This document shows, in pieces, positions 21,601 through 32,986 of a stretch of 64,000 nucleotides of DNA. A program made the translations under genes and the position numbers. The DNA comes from Melieria omissa. Lineage: Eukaryota; Arthropoda; Insecta; Diptera; Ulidiidae. Where the stretch lies: contig OZ020269.1 in NCBI GenBank assembly GCA_963971225.1, positions 36,105,264 to 36,169,263 on the forward strand, read 5' to 3'. The stretch's first letter is position 1. Each line of letters starts with the position of its first letter. Below the pieces are notes generated by a model that had not been told where the DNA came from, ran no database searches, and worked only from the letters and a program-made list of their open reading frames with translations.

Positions 21601-22253
21601 TTCATGTCTGGAATTTACTTACCTACATTCACACTTCCTTCTCGTTTTGAGCTTCGCGTGCACTCACATGCTTTTACTTGAGCGCACACACACAAACAAA
21701 CGCCAAATGAATTCATGAAAGTGAATATTATCCTCACCGCTGGAACAAGTACGGGCGGTGCCATTAACCCCTTTGAATCTTTAACCAGCAACCCACATTC
21801 AACACTCAAAGCCTCATAGTGTCTGGGCGCGTGTGATTCATGATTGGTTCGTTGAACTGCAAGCTGAGTCGAGCGCAGTATGTACGCAGCCATAAATGCT
21901 CCGGCTTACACGCCTCAGGCACTCCGCTGAGTTTCCTTGTTCGCTATAGTGTTCCTGAAAAGCATTCCTCGCATTGGCTGTTGACACAAGGATGAGGTCA
22001 CATAATTACCGTCACATTTTCTATGACAATGCATATATAAGACAGTATCTGTCTGTCTGCAGCCCGAATTATTATTATTATATTTATTAGGAAAAAATAG
22101 ATATACAAATATTGAACATGTTTCAATGTAAAATACAAAGAGTACTAGCTACAGTGGCCATCGACTCGAAAAACAAAGAAAGATAATTTACAATTGAGCT
22201 TAGTTTTTATAAAAGCACAATTGGTGAATTCGTTGCATAATTCATCTGTCGTG
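21601..22253. other. Unique-looking DNA upstream of the RTE copy
   Basis: Moderately complex sequence without repeat boundaries. A minus-strand frame (21615-21893, 92 codons) is not recognisable. TATATAAG at about 22032 could be a TATA box by chance. Confidence 0.3.
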
Positions 22254-22264
22254 TAATTTACAAT

Positions 22265-24165
22265 AAATTGCCTACAAGAAGACCCTGCAGTCGGCCGCCA
22301 CGCGAGCCATGACAGAAAAATACCGGGAGGAGAGGAAGAAAGAGAGGTGTCTTTTTAGACGCAAGAAACGGAAGCAAGAAAGGCGCGAGCGTGAGGAAAT
22401 CGAGGAGTGCAGGAGCAGGAATGACGCCCGAAAATTCTTCCAAAAAGATAAGCGTCTCACGGAAGAATTTAAGCCCGAGGCATCTTCTTGTAGAGACGAA
22501 AACGGGGATCTGGTTACGGATGCGCAGGGTGTGCTGAGGTTGTGGAAGGAGCACTTCACCAAGCTGCTCGCAGGCGACGAAAGGAACAATACCGCCAGTG
22601 GTGAAGATGTCCAGATGGCACCAATCGACGACGACGGTGTGGATGTGCCACCGCCCAGCCATGACGAGGTCCGGGTCGCTATCCAGCGACTCAAGAACAA
22701 CAACGCTGCAGGGCCGGATGGGCTACCAGCTGAATTGTTCAAGGCCGGCGGCGGTGAGCTGATTTGGTGCATGCATCAGCTCATTTGCAAAATATGGCTG
22801 GAGGAACGAATGCCCAACGATTGGAACCTCAGTGCCCTTTGTCCTGTGCTGAAGGAAGGCGACCCAACAATATGCGGTAACTACAGGGGTATCAACCTAC
22901 TTCCCATATGGCATACAAGGTCCTGACGAGCGTACTATATGAAAGATTAAAGCCACTCGCCAAGGCGCTGATTGGACCTTATCAGTGCGGCTTTAGACCT
23001 GGTAAGTCCAACATTGACCAGATATTCACTCTACGCCAAGTCCTGGAGAAAACTCATGAGAACCAAATCGATACACACCATCTCTTCATCGATTACAAGG
23101 CAGCATTCGATAGCCCGATAAGGGATCGCCTATATGCCGCATTGTCTTAACTTGGTATCCCTGTAAAGCTCGTTAGACTTGGCAGAGCGATGTTGAGCAA
23201 TACGCGCAGCTCCGTCAAGGTTGGAAGTGACCTCTCCGACCCCTTTGATACAGTTCGAGGTTTCAGACAGGGCGATCATTTGTCCTGCGACCTCTTCAAC
23301 TTCACCATGGAGAGTGTTCTGCGCAAGGCCGGTGTGCATCGTAATGGCACAATCTTCAACAAAAGTGTCCAGCTCCTTGCCTACGCTGATGACATTGATG
23401 GCATCGGGCGTAACAAGCGAGATGCCACCGCTGCTTTTGCGACTATCGAAAGAGAATCTGCCAAAATGGGTCTGGTGGTAAATGAAGGCAAGACGAAATA
23501 TATGCTGTCTACATGCAGGGACTCGCAGCGGCTAGGGTCTCACGTCGAGGCCGACAGGTACACCTTTGAAGTTATCAAGGAATTCGTCTACCTTGGCACC
23601 GCCATCAACAGCAACAATGATGTCAGGCTGGTGATAAAGCGAAGGATTACTCTTGCCATCAGGTGCTACTACGGTCTCGGTAGACAATTGAGAAGTAGAG
23701 ACCTATCTCGATCGACAAAAGCTTGCACTCTATAGGAGCTCATCTTGCCCGTGCTCCTCTATGGCGCTGAAGCATGGACAATGACACGAAACGACATAGC
23801 GGCCCTTGGAGTGTTCGAGAGGAAGGTACTTCGCAAAATCTTCGGCCCTGTTCGTGTTGGTGACATGGACGTAGCGCAGCGAATTAACATCCAGCGGCTA
23901 CGCTGGCTCGGTCATTCTGCCGCATAGACGACGAAGCTCCGGCGAAAAAGGTGTTCGATGCGATGGTTGGAGGTCGACGGCGAAGAGGGAGCCCGTGTCT
24001 CCGGTGGAAGGACCAAGTGCCAAGGAAGAAGCCCTGGTATCTCTTGGTGTGACCAACTGGAGAAGGCGCGCGCGAAGCAGAGGCGCCTGGAGAGAAGTTT
24101 TGCGGCAGGCCGTAACCCGATAACGGGTTGTTATGGCCAGTTAAGTAAGTAAGTAAGTAAGTAAG
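22265..24165 (+). mobile_element. RTE-like LINE, copy 1, 5'-truncated
   Basis: An exact 11-bp duplication TAATTTACAAT (22254-22264, 24166-24176) flanks the insertion. It begins (after an 8-base filler) inside the linker between endonuclease and reverse transcriptase and ends in about five TAAG repeats, the microsatellite tail typical of RTE elements. Confidence 0.92.
22309..24127 (+). pseudogene. RTE-like reverse transcriptase, broken (copy 1)
   Basis: Readable blocks include AAGPDGLPAELFKAGGGEL, GPYQCGFRPGKS, LFIDYKAAFDS (catalytic Asp), FRQGD and LLAYADDID (YADD box). The frame is broken near 22915 (extra bases before AYKVL), by a stop near 23149, by the CTL-stop near 23735, and again near 23927. 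It lacks the residues between FGPVRVGD and MDVAQRIN that the full-length copy at 46398-49430 has. These last three defects are shared with copy 2, so copies 1 and 2 come from the same defective source. Confidence 0.9.
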
Positions 24166-24176
24166 TAATTTACAAT

Positions 24177-24963
24177 CGAAAAGAAATTCATAAGTTCTTT
24201 GGATACATATTAAGCGGGGATATGGTTTTCAAAATACTGCAGGGGTTTGTAGAGCCGAAATGTTTTTGCTTTGTTCTTACTAAAGATGGACACTGCCTTA
24301 GAATGTGCTCCACTGAGATTATGCTGGTACAAAAGGGGCACGTCGGTGTACTTTTGCCAGACTGCAGATATAAGCCGGGTTTGTCCCATTTGCAAACGAG
24401 TAAAGAGCGTTGAATAGACCTGCGTAGCGTTGTAGTCGAAATACAGTTTTCGACGCGCAGTCAACACGTTCTCTTGCAAAAATGGAAGAACTAACTGAAA
24501 AGTGCGGGGCAGCTATATTACACCCATATTATATTATATAGGTTCTATTTCAAAGTCTGTTTCTGGCAATGAACTCATATTGCTGGGTCTATGGAATGAA
24601 TACGAAACACATGTGCTAGTTTTACGAGATTCGTCTACGCATTCTTCTTTCTAACTAAGTTTAATCTGTGCTGCGATGCCTTGTTCTGTGTTGCGCGGAC
24701 TGTGCTAAGCTAAGCCAGTGTTGTTGTAGGTGCATTGTTGTGGAATCTGAAGGTTTGCGTTCTGCGCGTACTTTAGCAGATGCTCCCGTTCATCGGTGGA
24801 TGCTGAAAGCATAGGTACGTTGTTGTTGCGCTCTTGCTGATGATGATAATAATGATGATGAGGATGGTAATATGAATGATGATGATGGTGATACTGCTAA
24901 CATGATAGCCCAGCCCAGCACACAAACTTATATGAAATATAATTGTACCATCTGCGTACATGG
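24177..24963. other. Unassigned DNA with a GAT-type microsatellite
   Basis: Contains an imperfect ATGATG repeat at about 24838-24893. Short frames on both strands are not recognisable. Confidence 0.4.
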
Positions 24964-25460
24964 TTAATTTATTATAACTACGTGGATTTTTACGCGGTTG
25001 AATGCTTTTTCAAAATCTCTCGTTACGATGGTAACATTATTTTTGGTGGCGAATGAGTCGGCAACATAGTGTTGGAAGTTGAGTAAGAAGCTCCATGGTA
25101 CTTTATTGTTTTTCAAAGCAGTTTTGTTATGACTGATATCTGTAGTTACTTTTAATACCAAACCACATAAGCCTGTCAGCGATAATTTTTTTTCCAAAAG
25201 TTTCACCGACGCAAGATAGGAGAGATATTGGCCTGTAAGAGGTGGTCCTATTTGGTGGTTGGTTGGGTTTTCTAATCGGGATAATGGGTGCTTTGCGCTA
25301 GATATAAGGATATGAGCTTGTATTAAAAATAGTATTGAAAAAACGTAGCAATTTTTCTTTAATTCGATCCATGCCAGGGGGCTTATCGTAGACATGTTCC
25401 AATGCAGATTCTAATTCATATATTGTAATTGTGCTATCGATGTTTCTTGCTACTACAGAG
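24964..25460 (-). pseudogene. I-type LINE reverse transcriptase fragment
   Basis: Minus-strand readings give ELESALEHVYDKPPGMDRI, then QPPNRTTSYRPISLLSCVGE in another frame, then LNFQHYVADSFATKNNVTIV and TRDFEKAFNRVKIHVV. The last includes the first catalytic block of reverse transcriptase, where the usual Asp is kept in RDFEKAF. Several frameshifts and stops separate the blocks. The pattern matches I-clade elements. Confidence 0.65.
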
Positions 25461-25689
25461 AGATTGAAAGGAAAGACAAAGATTGTGGAAAGACAAATAT
25501 TTTTTCAACGCTTTTACTAATAACCATAATATAGAGAAAAAAAATGTGAATTTGTTAATTTTATTGCATTTTTAAAAAGAAACCACTAAATGGCCCACCC
25601 TTTATACAAAAAAATTAAAAAGATTGAAAGAAAGAATGCTAGTCTTTCGTTTTCATATGAAAAATAATGAAAATGACTTTGGTACATTT

Positions 25690-26045
25690 TTGCTATTATT
25701 TCGATGAGAATGGAAATCACGCCAAGTAATATTTCTGTGTTGTATTACTTGATGTTTCCGCTCTCGTTTTACACTTACTCGTTAGTTGATTTACGAAACA
25801 TGTGCGTGTTTTTTAACATCAAAGAAAACGCCGTAAAATTCCATATTTTTCGACATTGAGGTCCAATTAGCGCTGAATTTTAAAACTTTTAAATATAAAT
25901 TACATATGAAAAGAGAGAAAAGAGAGCCATGAGGTGTTGTAAATGCCACAAAGTGAAAATCATGTCAATCGGTATATTGGTTTAGAAATTAGAGTCGAAA
26001 ATGTGAAAAAAGTCAAGGATAATTTGAAAAAGTATAGAAGAATAA
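25690..26045. repeat. Dispersed repeat, same family as 30610-31080 and 51365-52006
   Basis: The run from GCTATTATTTCGATGAGAAT through AACATCAAAGAAAACGCC, TGTTGTAAATGCCACAAAG and GAAATTAGAGTCGAAAATGTG is paralleled at 30610-30930 and 51490-51720. The boundaries of this copy could not be fixed. Confidence 0.6.
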
Positions 26046-26104
26046 AGCAATTGAATTAGTGTGGTAGGTATGTATATGAAAACTTAAATAATGTTGCCTC
26101 AGCT

Positions 26105-26284
26105 TTATGTGGCACGTGCCACATAAGTGAGTGCCCGGCTTTCGGGCGGCTCAGGCATATGCGCTTCGGCAGTATGATCTTCCGCGAGGATGAGTTCAGT
26201 AACCTAGAGTTGTCGGACGTGCTCAGTTTTGCTAAAGCCACGCTTCGTCTACCTGAGATCCAGAGCTTATGGGAACCTTTTTAG
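26105..26284 (+). pseudogene. LINE C-terminal fragment
   Basis: The plus frame from about 26130 reads ECPAFGRLRHMRFGSMIF, then REDEFSNLELSDVLSFAKAT, then a stop after QSLWEPF. The CPA-x-R-x-x-FG layout is typical of the Cys-rich C-terminus following RNase H in LINEs. It begins next to a perfect 22-bp palindrome (26105-26126). Confidence 0.45.
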
Positions 26285-28156
26285 GGCGACTGCAAACCTG
26301 AATGCAATAGGTCGTTTGAGACAGAACCTGTCTATGTCCCAAAACGTGATTTTAAATTAATTAATTCTGGCAAATTATCTTGTCCGATCATTAATTTTAG
26401 TTTAAGGCTCCTAATTATCATGACCATTGTTACTCTTGTTGTTGACATTTCCGCCTAATGTTTGCCGCGAGTTGAAAGCTCATTAACTGCTGTACGATTA
26501 GTGCTGCTGCGTCGTTTTTACATGCGGCTACCAGTAAAGCGTTCAAAAAAAAAAGAGGCAGCTGCACAGCTACACATAAACACACGAAATAAATCGTATA
26601 ACAACAGTAAATAATAACAAAAGCAACTGCTGCCACTTTTCATATTCACACTATGTCGTCCACACAGATCTTCAAGCCGCCATCACCATTGTCGTCATCG
26701 TCAGTACACCAGCACCCACCAGTCGGCAACGTGTTGTAGCAATAACAGCAGCAACAAGAAGATGAATAAGAACAAGAACAACAAAGCGTAGAATGATGCC
26801 AGCGAATGTATGAATATGAAATAATTAAAACTTGACGCCAATTTGAAGCGATGTTATTCTGCCCTCGCCACCACCTCCACCGTCACCCCACTCGCTCTAT
26901 TGTTCTTGCCTTCGTCGGTTGCTCCTGCTCTTTTCCTGCCGCCATTGTCTGCACTGTTCGCCCCCCACCACGCGCCAGGGCCGCTCATTTGCCTTGATTC
27001 AGTCATTTGTCGGCTCGGTTGCTGCTTTTCGTCTGTCATTCGCATTGTTTTGCCTTAAGCCCTTGACGGGCTCTTTGCGCGCACTCTCCCCTCTCCCCCT
27101 CACGCTGCTTTAATAAACATAATATTTATGTTGGTGGCACACGCTTCTTTGTTCACTTGAAATTCTTCTAAGGAACTACTTCCTCACCTCTTCGACACGG
27201 CGGCACATTGGTGGATATAGCCCCAGTGCCACTATGAGCTTCTAATGAACAACTGACTTTCCTTAGATATGAGTTCGGTCCCCTGGATATTGCTTATTAT
27301 GAAAAAATGTAAATAATAATATATATCTTTCCACCCACAACAAATTCACAACATTAAATGAATGTATTAATTTGTAGGATAGAATTTGTAAAGAAAGAAT
27401 TTGAGTTTGGGGCTGCATTTTGTAAAAGATCTTAATTTTTAAACAGTCCGTCTTCTGTCTGTAAATTGGCTGGAGTGACTATATTTGGTAATTAATGAGA
27501 AAGCTGAAAGAATGGTTGCAAAAAGCGAAAAATAATATATTAGATATATAACTGGCTTTAAAATCAAAGCCCTCTGTTTCCCGCTATTTGTATACGAATC
27601 ACGAATGTTATGAAAACTCACCCTGAGACAAAGTAGAAATATACCGTGTTTCCAATTATAGTTAATAAGTTGCAGTCTTGAGCATAATGACAACATAAAT
27701 ATATACATACACTAACTGGGTCCCGCGACTTCCCACGCAAGCTCTCTTGTTTCACCCGATACAAATTTTGAACGCATTAAAAAAAAACCTATGTCTATTA
27801 TCTTTGATGTCAACCTTAGCTTAGATTTCGATTTTCAAAAATATGAAAAACACATTTTAATTATTTCCCGATTCTATTGGGAACAATAAAACACGTAATT
27901 TCATAAAGCGTAATGAAGTTAAACAATTTGTGCGTAATTTTTGTTGAAGCAGCACGTGCTTTTCTTTGCTTTACGGGAGTTTCTGTTATTTTGTGACAGT
28001 GATACGTAAGGAATTTATGGAGTGAGTTTAATAAATATCTCAGAGTGACAAATTAATTTTACTTACATTATTTGCTATTATTTCGAAAAATGTTGCTAAT
28101 TAAAGATCAATAAAGCATTTTAGGCAAGAAAATTAAATCAAGTAAAATAAAGCATA
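26285..28156. other. Long stretch without recognisable genes; complex DNA at 26440-27130
   Basis: 26440-27130 is CA-, GCA- and CCG-rich with little similarity to other parts of the window, like conserved non-coding DNA next to developmental genes in flies. Frames there (for example 26843-27058) have skewed composition and are not convincing. The remainder is AT-rich with no recognised element. Confidence 0.3.
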
Positions 28157-28543
28157 TGGGGTACATTTGATATTTTTGAATGGGGCACATTTGACAAGAG
28201 CGAAATCGAGTTAAAACTTCCAATTCCAAAAAATCCGGCTTCAACTTCACGTTGTCATACAAAATATATTTTTAAGATTAACTTGTCCAAATATTTTGTA
28301 AAATAAGTTTATTTTTATTCAAATTATTATATTTTTTGTGTTAAATTGTTGTTGACTAGAGGCTTATAAATGAAATATGTATTATTTATTTTTCCTTCGC
28401 ATAAAATGAAATATTAAAAAATATATAATGAAATTTTGCTTATTTTTAATCAGAAGCGATTTTATTTACTTTCACAAATATAGATGTCAAATGTTCCCCT
28501 CCCAAAGGCAAATTTGCCCCTTGACTGGGGTACATTTGACAAA
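28157..28543. repeat. Repeated GGGGTACATTTGACA motifs in both orientations
   Basis: GGGGTACATTTGA at 28158 and GGGGCACATTTGACA at 28182 are followed by the inverse TGTCAAATGTTCCCC at 28485 and another direct copy near 28527. The arrangement suggests inverted arms about 330 bp apart, perhaps a decayed MITE. Confidence 0.4.
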
Positions 28544-29059
28544 CTGACTTTTTTTTTTCAAAAAATATGAAATTAAGTAAAACGAGGAAAATCTTCTGTT
28601 TAAAAAGTAACTTTAAATTTCCAAAATTTAATAATAACTTTCGAGAAAGCAGCATTGCTTTTTTAAAATAACACAGTGCAACACTGAAAAAAGGGACAAG
28701 GTCAAACCCATCATTTAAAACATCATATCTTTTGACTCAAATGTCAGAAAGGAATAATTTTTACGTCAAATGAAATCTAATAATATGAAAGCTAATAATA
28801 CATTTACATTTTATTGTGTAGTATATATAGTAAAGAAGGAGTAATTTAGATACCACCAATGTTAATAAACTAATTTTTTTAAGCATATAATATTATATTG
28901 TTTAATTTTGAATATTACCGAGTAAGGTACGAAAGGGTGATTTTTTCATGTTTATGTTTTAAAAAAATGAGTAAATTGTTTTTATTAATATGTATTTGTT
29001 TATTTATGTTATATTTTGTCTTTATTTACTTAATGTAAAATTCGTTTGTTGAAAAAAAT
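28544..29059. other. Unassigned AT-rich DNA
   Basis: Nothing recognisable apart from poly-A and poly-T runs. Confidence 0.4.
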
Positions 29060-29165
29060 GCTTGGTATTGTGATTTCTATTTTCGGTTTCGGCCGAATAT
29101 TAAAAAAAAGAACCGAAATTCGGTTTCGGCCCACAAAAAAAATGTTTCGGTCGGACACTACTGAA
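29060..29165. mobile_element. Possible hAT terminus rich in CGGTTTCGG
   Basis: GGTTTCGGCCGAAT, TTCGGTTTCGGCCC and TTTCGGTCGGACACTACTG cluster here. Read outward, the last gives CAGTAGTGTCCGACCGAAAC, like hAT ends with GAAACCG subterminal repeats. The matching other end was not found. Confidence 0.35.
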
Positions 29166-30029
29166 AACAGTCGAAAAGGATTTATGGGAAATGTAGTTAA
29201 ACTCTGAGGACGCTCTGAAAGATACCACAACGGATGAGCTTACCTAAGCTTGGCTCCCGTATGGAAAGCGTGTTAGGTTTGGAGCGAATTTATAGTATTT
29301 ACTCGAAAGTCAAATAGAAATATCGAAGTGTCGCAAAAACTAGTTTAAATGTTGTCATAAATAATATAAAAAATATAGGTACATACGAGCAAATTTTGCT
29401 AAATACATACTCAAAGTTTGTATAGACATATTTGTTAAAGTGCACTTCGCAAGTTTCGAAAAAAATCGTCAAATCACACACACAATCACAAAAAGTTACC
29501 AAAACATTTATGCTTCTCTTTAGAGAAAAATTTAGAAATTGCGCAAGTTAAAGCGTTTTGTTACACGATAAAATTACGATAAAAACTTTTTCACACGTTA
29601 AGTTTTCCAGCGTGTTTCGGTGCCGCTCCTTTCACTTGCCCGCAGTGCGAATCTGGCCCGACTCCAGCACTAAATTTTCTTCTCGCTTCAACAACATTCA
29701 ATAATTTATATCCAAACTTAAATGTCGTCGTCGAATGTCAGCCGCGTGAAGTTGCGAGTTAAGTGGGTGGATGGTTGGTTGTTTCTGTTCAGTGAGCCGG
29801 TTGAGAGCCGCGGCTGGTGGAGATATGTGCGCGCACACGTAAGTTGGCCGAATGACGTATGGCTGAGCTAGTGTCACCCTGACGGAGACAATAATTTTTT
29901 AGAGATGCGCACGTTCACACCTACGACCACTTTGTGTCCTTTGACTTAAATGTCAAATTAATGTGGCTCGTACTGGTTAGGTGAGTGGCTTGTGATCCAA
30001 TCCGCCGAATTGCGTTTAATATATACTAA
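29166..30029. other. Unassigned DNA, GC-richer at 29600-29960
   Basis: 29600-29960 looks single copy and less AT-rich. No coding frame is convincing. Confidence 0.3.
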
Positions 30030-30158
30030 TGTCCTGCATGAATATATTCATTTTGGCGACTACTGTACATACTGTACGGGTACTTGGTATTCGAACAATG
30101 TGTACAACGAAACGAATAGAAACGAGAACCAGCGAGCGTCGCTTCTCGATTCTATTCA

Positions 30159-30229
30159 TATTCGGTGAATAGCGAACACTGCAGTGCTCGTATTCGGGGA
30201 GAAGCGAATACTGCAGTGCTCGTATTCGG
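30159..30229. repeat. Two 32-bp tandem repeats with CTGCAG core
   Basis: Units 30159-30190 and 30191-30222 both start TATTCGG and end CACTGCAGTGCTCG or TACTGCAGTGCTCG, followed by a third TATTCGG. They lie in the subterminal part of the Harbinger element and could be transposase-binding repeats. Confidence 0.85.
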
Positions 30230-30398
30230 TAATCGAGAACTTTGCGTAGTATTCGAAGATCAACAGTTTCATCGAATATTTTTATGCGCAGTATGTCACT
30301 TTTCCATGTGTATACTTGTGGTGTGGTTGAAGTGGCCTAATACGCAAAATGGAAATGATTGAAGAAAGTAGCACAACAAATAAATAAATATTAATATA

Positions 30399-30610
30399 CG
30401 AGGGCGGGTCAATAAGTCCGTGACTTTTTGAATTTCCCGCCTCTTAATTGAAATTGCAACACTGCTCCCGTCAACAGTCATCTGTCAGTTGACTCTTGTC
30501 AAAAATTGAACAAGCTGCGACATTTAGTTTGTTTTTGACAGCCGTTAATATCAGACTACCGCGTTGGCTGAGAAGAAAATGGAAAAAAGTGAATTTCGTG
30601 TGCTATTTCG
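30399..30610 (+). mobile_element. mariner 5' end fragment
   Basis: It starts CGAGGGCGGGTCAATAAGTC next to a TA, and after a leader the frame opens MEKSEFRVLF, the usual first residues of one mariner transposase group. The similarity stops there and continues as the dispersed repeat, so only the end of the element remains. Confidence 0.55.
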
Positions 30611-31080
30611 ATAAGAATGGGAACCACGCAAAATAATTTGGCTGTGTTGTATTATTTGATGTTTCCGCTTTCATTTAACAGCTAACTCATTAATAGATTT
30701 AAGAAAAATGTGCATGTTTTTGATCATCCAAGAAAGCGCCTTGAAATTCCATATTTTCCGACTTTGAGCTCCAATTACCGCGAAATCGTAAAACTTATAA
30801 AAATAAATTACTTTGGAAAAGAAGCCGTGAGGTATTGTAAATGCCTCAAAGAGAAAATCATGTCAACCGGTTTGTTGATGTAGAAATTACAATCGAAAAC
30901 GTGAAAAAAGTCAGTGAAAATACGAAAAAGTGACACGCCCATTTTTTGCGAAAACGGGAACTAAGTTTTAAAAACGGCTTGCGGATTCGAAATCAGCGGT
31001 ACCTAATTACCCTAGAGCTGATGTCAAACCCAGAAAAGCCGACCAAAAGTCGAAATTTGTTGCCCTGTGTAATCTTAGGA
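30611..31080. repeat. Dispersed repeat ending GTTGCCCTGTG next to TAA
   Basis: This matches 25690-26045 and both halves of 51365-52006. The right end CGAAATTTGTTGCCCTGTG is followed by TAA, as in the better-bounded copy. Confidence 0.6.
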
Positions 31081-31494
31081 ATAATAAAACGAGTATATTC
31101 AAGCAGTTTGTACTATTATTCGAATGTTTTTGTCCTCGTTTTCCCGCTTCGAGCTAATATGAATAAATAGTGTACGTCTAGTCGTTTCTGTTCGAAGCTT
31201 ACTCGCCCTCGAAGAGACCTGTACTCGTATTCATTCGGACTGGTCCGCAGAGATGAAGTGTTGGCTGTCTTCTTAAACATCCCTATGCAAAGCAGTGATG
31301 CTCTATCACTACTGTCGTGATGCCAGTTAGGTATGCAGTCGTGATATATTGCATACATTTATGTGTTGCACTGCTTTGTTTACGAACGGTTCTGATGCAA
31401 GCAAATACTGCAAAATGGACGCACAGCAAAAGCGAAAATGGACTGCGAAACAATATTAATATTGCAAACTTTCAATACTATTTTGAGTAATACG

Positions 31495-31791
31495 TGAGTA
31501 TGCGTCGAGCAGATCTTTGGTATTTTAAAAAATAAATTTCGAATCTTGAGTTACATTGATGTAAAAAACATGAAACTAGTTAAGCATATAATAATTTCTT
31601 GTATGATTCTTCATAATATAATAACAAGTTCCGAAGGTCCTGGAGAATTGAATTATGAATATACTGAAAGTCAAACCAATTCCAGAAATGAAACTGTTGA
31701 CAGCGAAATTCATGTCAATGCATCGTCGATAATAATGATGCGCAGTTTGCCGATGCAATCGATTGCTCACGAACACGATGCATTGTAACAC
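31495..31791 (+). pseudogene. PIF/Harbinger transposase C-terminal fragment
   Basis: The frame reads VCVEQIFGILKNKFRILSYI, then DVKNMKLVKHIIISCMILHN. The VE-x-x-FG-x-L-K block and the CMILHNI helix are characteristic of the nuclease (DDE_Tnp_4) of PIF/Harbinger elements, and the Glu of VEQIFG corresponds to the last catalytic residue. The preceding catalytic aspartates are missing, so it cannot be active. It ends at a stop after HEHDAL. Confidence 0.7.
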
Positions 31792-31930
31792 TGTTGCATT
31801 TTTTGTTTACGAACATGATGCTTTGTACTGTTGCAAAGCAACTGACGTTTAGAAGACAGCCATTCTATTCAAAAGCTTGAATGTTTTCGAATAGCAAAAA
31901 TACATACTCGAGCAGGACTCTAATATATAC

Positions 31931-32350
31931 TGTAACGATAAGACAGTCTGTCGCTGTGCAAAGCAACCCTGCCGCTACGTGCCGTGCTATAATCCAATCT
32001 GGCAACGACGGCCGCGATGGTAACTTTTAGTCCAATCTGGCAACGACGGCCGCGATAATAACTTTTAGTCCAACCTGGCAATGATGGAAACTTTTAGTCC
32101 ACTCCGGAATGTGCGGGAACGAACTGCGCGATGGCCTGGCAGGTATAAAAGACAGCCGGATGCGGCGCAGCGAGTCAGTCTGGTTTTGACAAGTGAAGTT
32201 GCCACACGGAGTAATTAAGCAAATACTTAAGTGTACGAACAGTTAAGTGTAAACTGTGAATAATAAAGTGACTGTTGGTTTTTAATTGGCTGCGTTCGAA
32301 TAAACAAAGTTGTTTCATTTTCAAATTGCACAATCCAGTGATACGTAACA
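31931..32350 (+). repeat. Solo or orphan LTR (420 bp), TGT...ACA
   Basis: The sequence begins TGTAACGATAAGACAG and ends GATACGTAACA. It contains a tandem 38-bp repeat (31993-32030, 32031-32068, partial 32069-32097), a TATA box, an initiator and AATAAA (32262-32267), the parts of U3, R and U5 of an LTR retrotransposon. The flanks (ATAC and GCCC) do not match, so it is either a rearranged solo LTR or the left LTR of a lost element. No gag or pol frame follows. Similar R/U5 sequence appears near 59590-59720. Confidence 0.6.
32144..32180 (+). promoter_or_regulatory. TATA box and initiator of the LTR
   Basis: TATAAAA at 32144-32150 and an arthropod-type initiator TCAGTC whose A is at about 32177 are about 32 bp apart, the normal spacing for RNA polymerase II core promoters in insects. 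Confidence 0.6.
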
Positions 32351-32978
32351 GCCCACTAGACCTAGTATTCGTAACAATACACACATCTGGGCGTCTTACT
32401 TCTGCCCTTCTGAAGGAGGTTTTTGATCCTAAATTGCCTGCTCGTCAGTTCGCCTTCAGGTAAAGTAATATTTTTTGGGTATAGTCAGTGATATATAAAA
32501 CGTGGTATCGCGTTGCTTATTTCAAGCAGCTTACGCGAGTGCAGAAAACCAAATTTCGCACAGCTCAGCTGCATCTGGGATATATTTCGGTACATAAGTA
32601 CGATGTATATTTCGCTACACATATGAGGGAAGGAGTGCTGGGGAACTTCGGAAACGTACCTGATTTGCTGCAGAGTCCAACATAAATCATTGCAAAGTGC
32701 AATTCAATTGCATTGCATGCCTTCAGGAGCAGAAATTCATGCGGAGTGCGCGTGTGCCAAAAGCGTATTCCCTGTCTAAACGACTCGCACGAGAAGCACG
32801 ATTAAAATGAAATCTGATATAAACTGCATTCAATTGCTAAAGTGTGGGTTGCGTGCGTATGAAATTCAAACTGACTAAAGTATTACAACAATTTATGGAT
32901 ATAAATGAGAGATATTCGGAAACTTATGCACACATAATTTCCCAACGGAATTACTTTTTTATGGGTTAATGTCGAAAT
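32351..32978. other. Unassigned DNA after the LTR
   Basis: Two short plus-strand frames (32275-32463, 32488-32685) run through here, one ending LLKEVFDPKLPARQFAFR. I do not recognise them; the second is too short to call. An internal domain of an LTR element is possible but no protease, RT or integrase motif is visible. Confidence 0.3.
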
Positions 32979-32986
32979 GCGTACGT

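Larger units (their letters stand above)
30030..31920 (+). mobile_element. PIF/Harbinger element with nested pieces
   Basis: The ends TGTCCTGCATGAATATA and (reverse complement of the right end) GAGTCCTGCTCGAGTAT are inverted and flanked by the trinucleotide TAA (30027-30029 and 31921-31923), the PIF/Harbinger signature. A C-terminal transposase fragment lies near the right end. GTATTCG(G/A) motifs recur along the left third. A mariner 5' end and a dispersed repeat are inserted in the middle. Confidence 0.75.

Noticed and set aside
24964..25395. 143-codon minus-strand frame as a host gene
   Set aside because: Its C-terminal half reads as the reverse transcriptase of an I-type LINE, and neighbouring frames continue that protein, so it is a transposon fragment.
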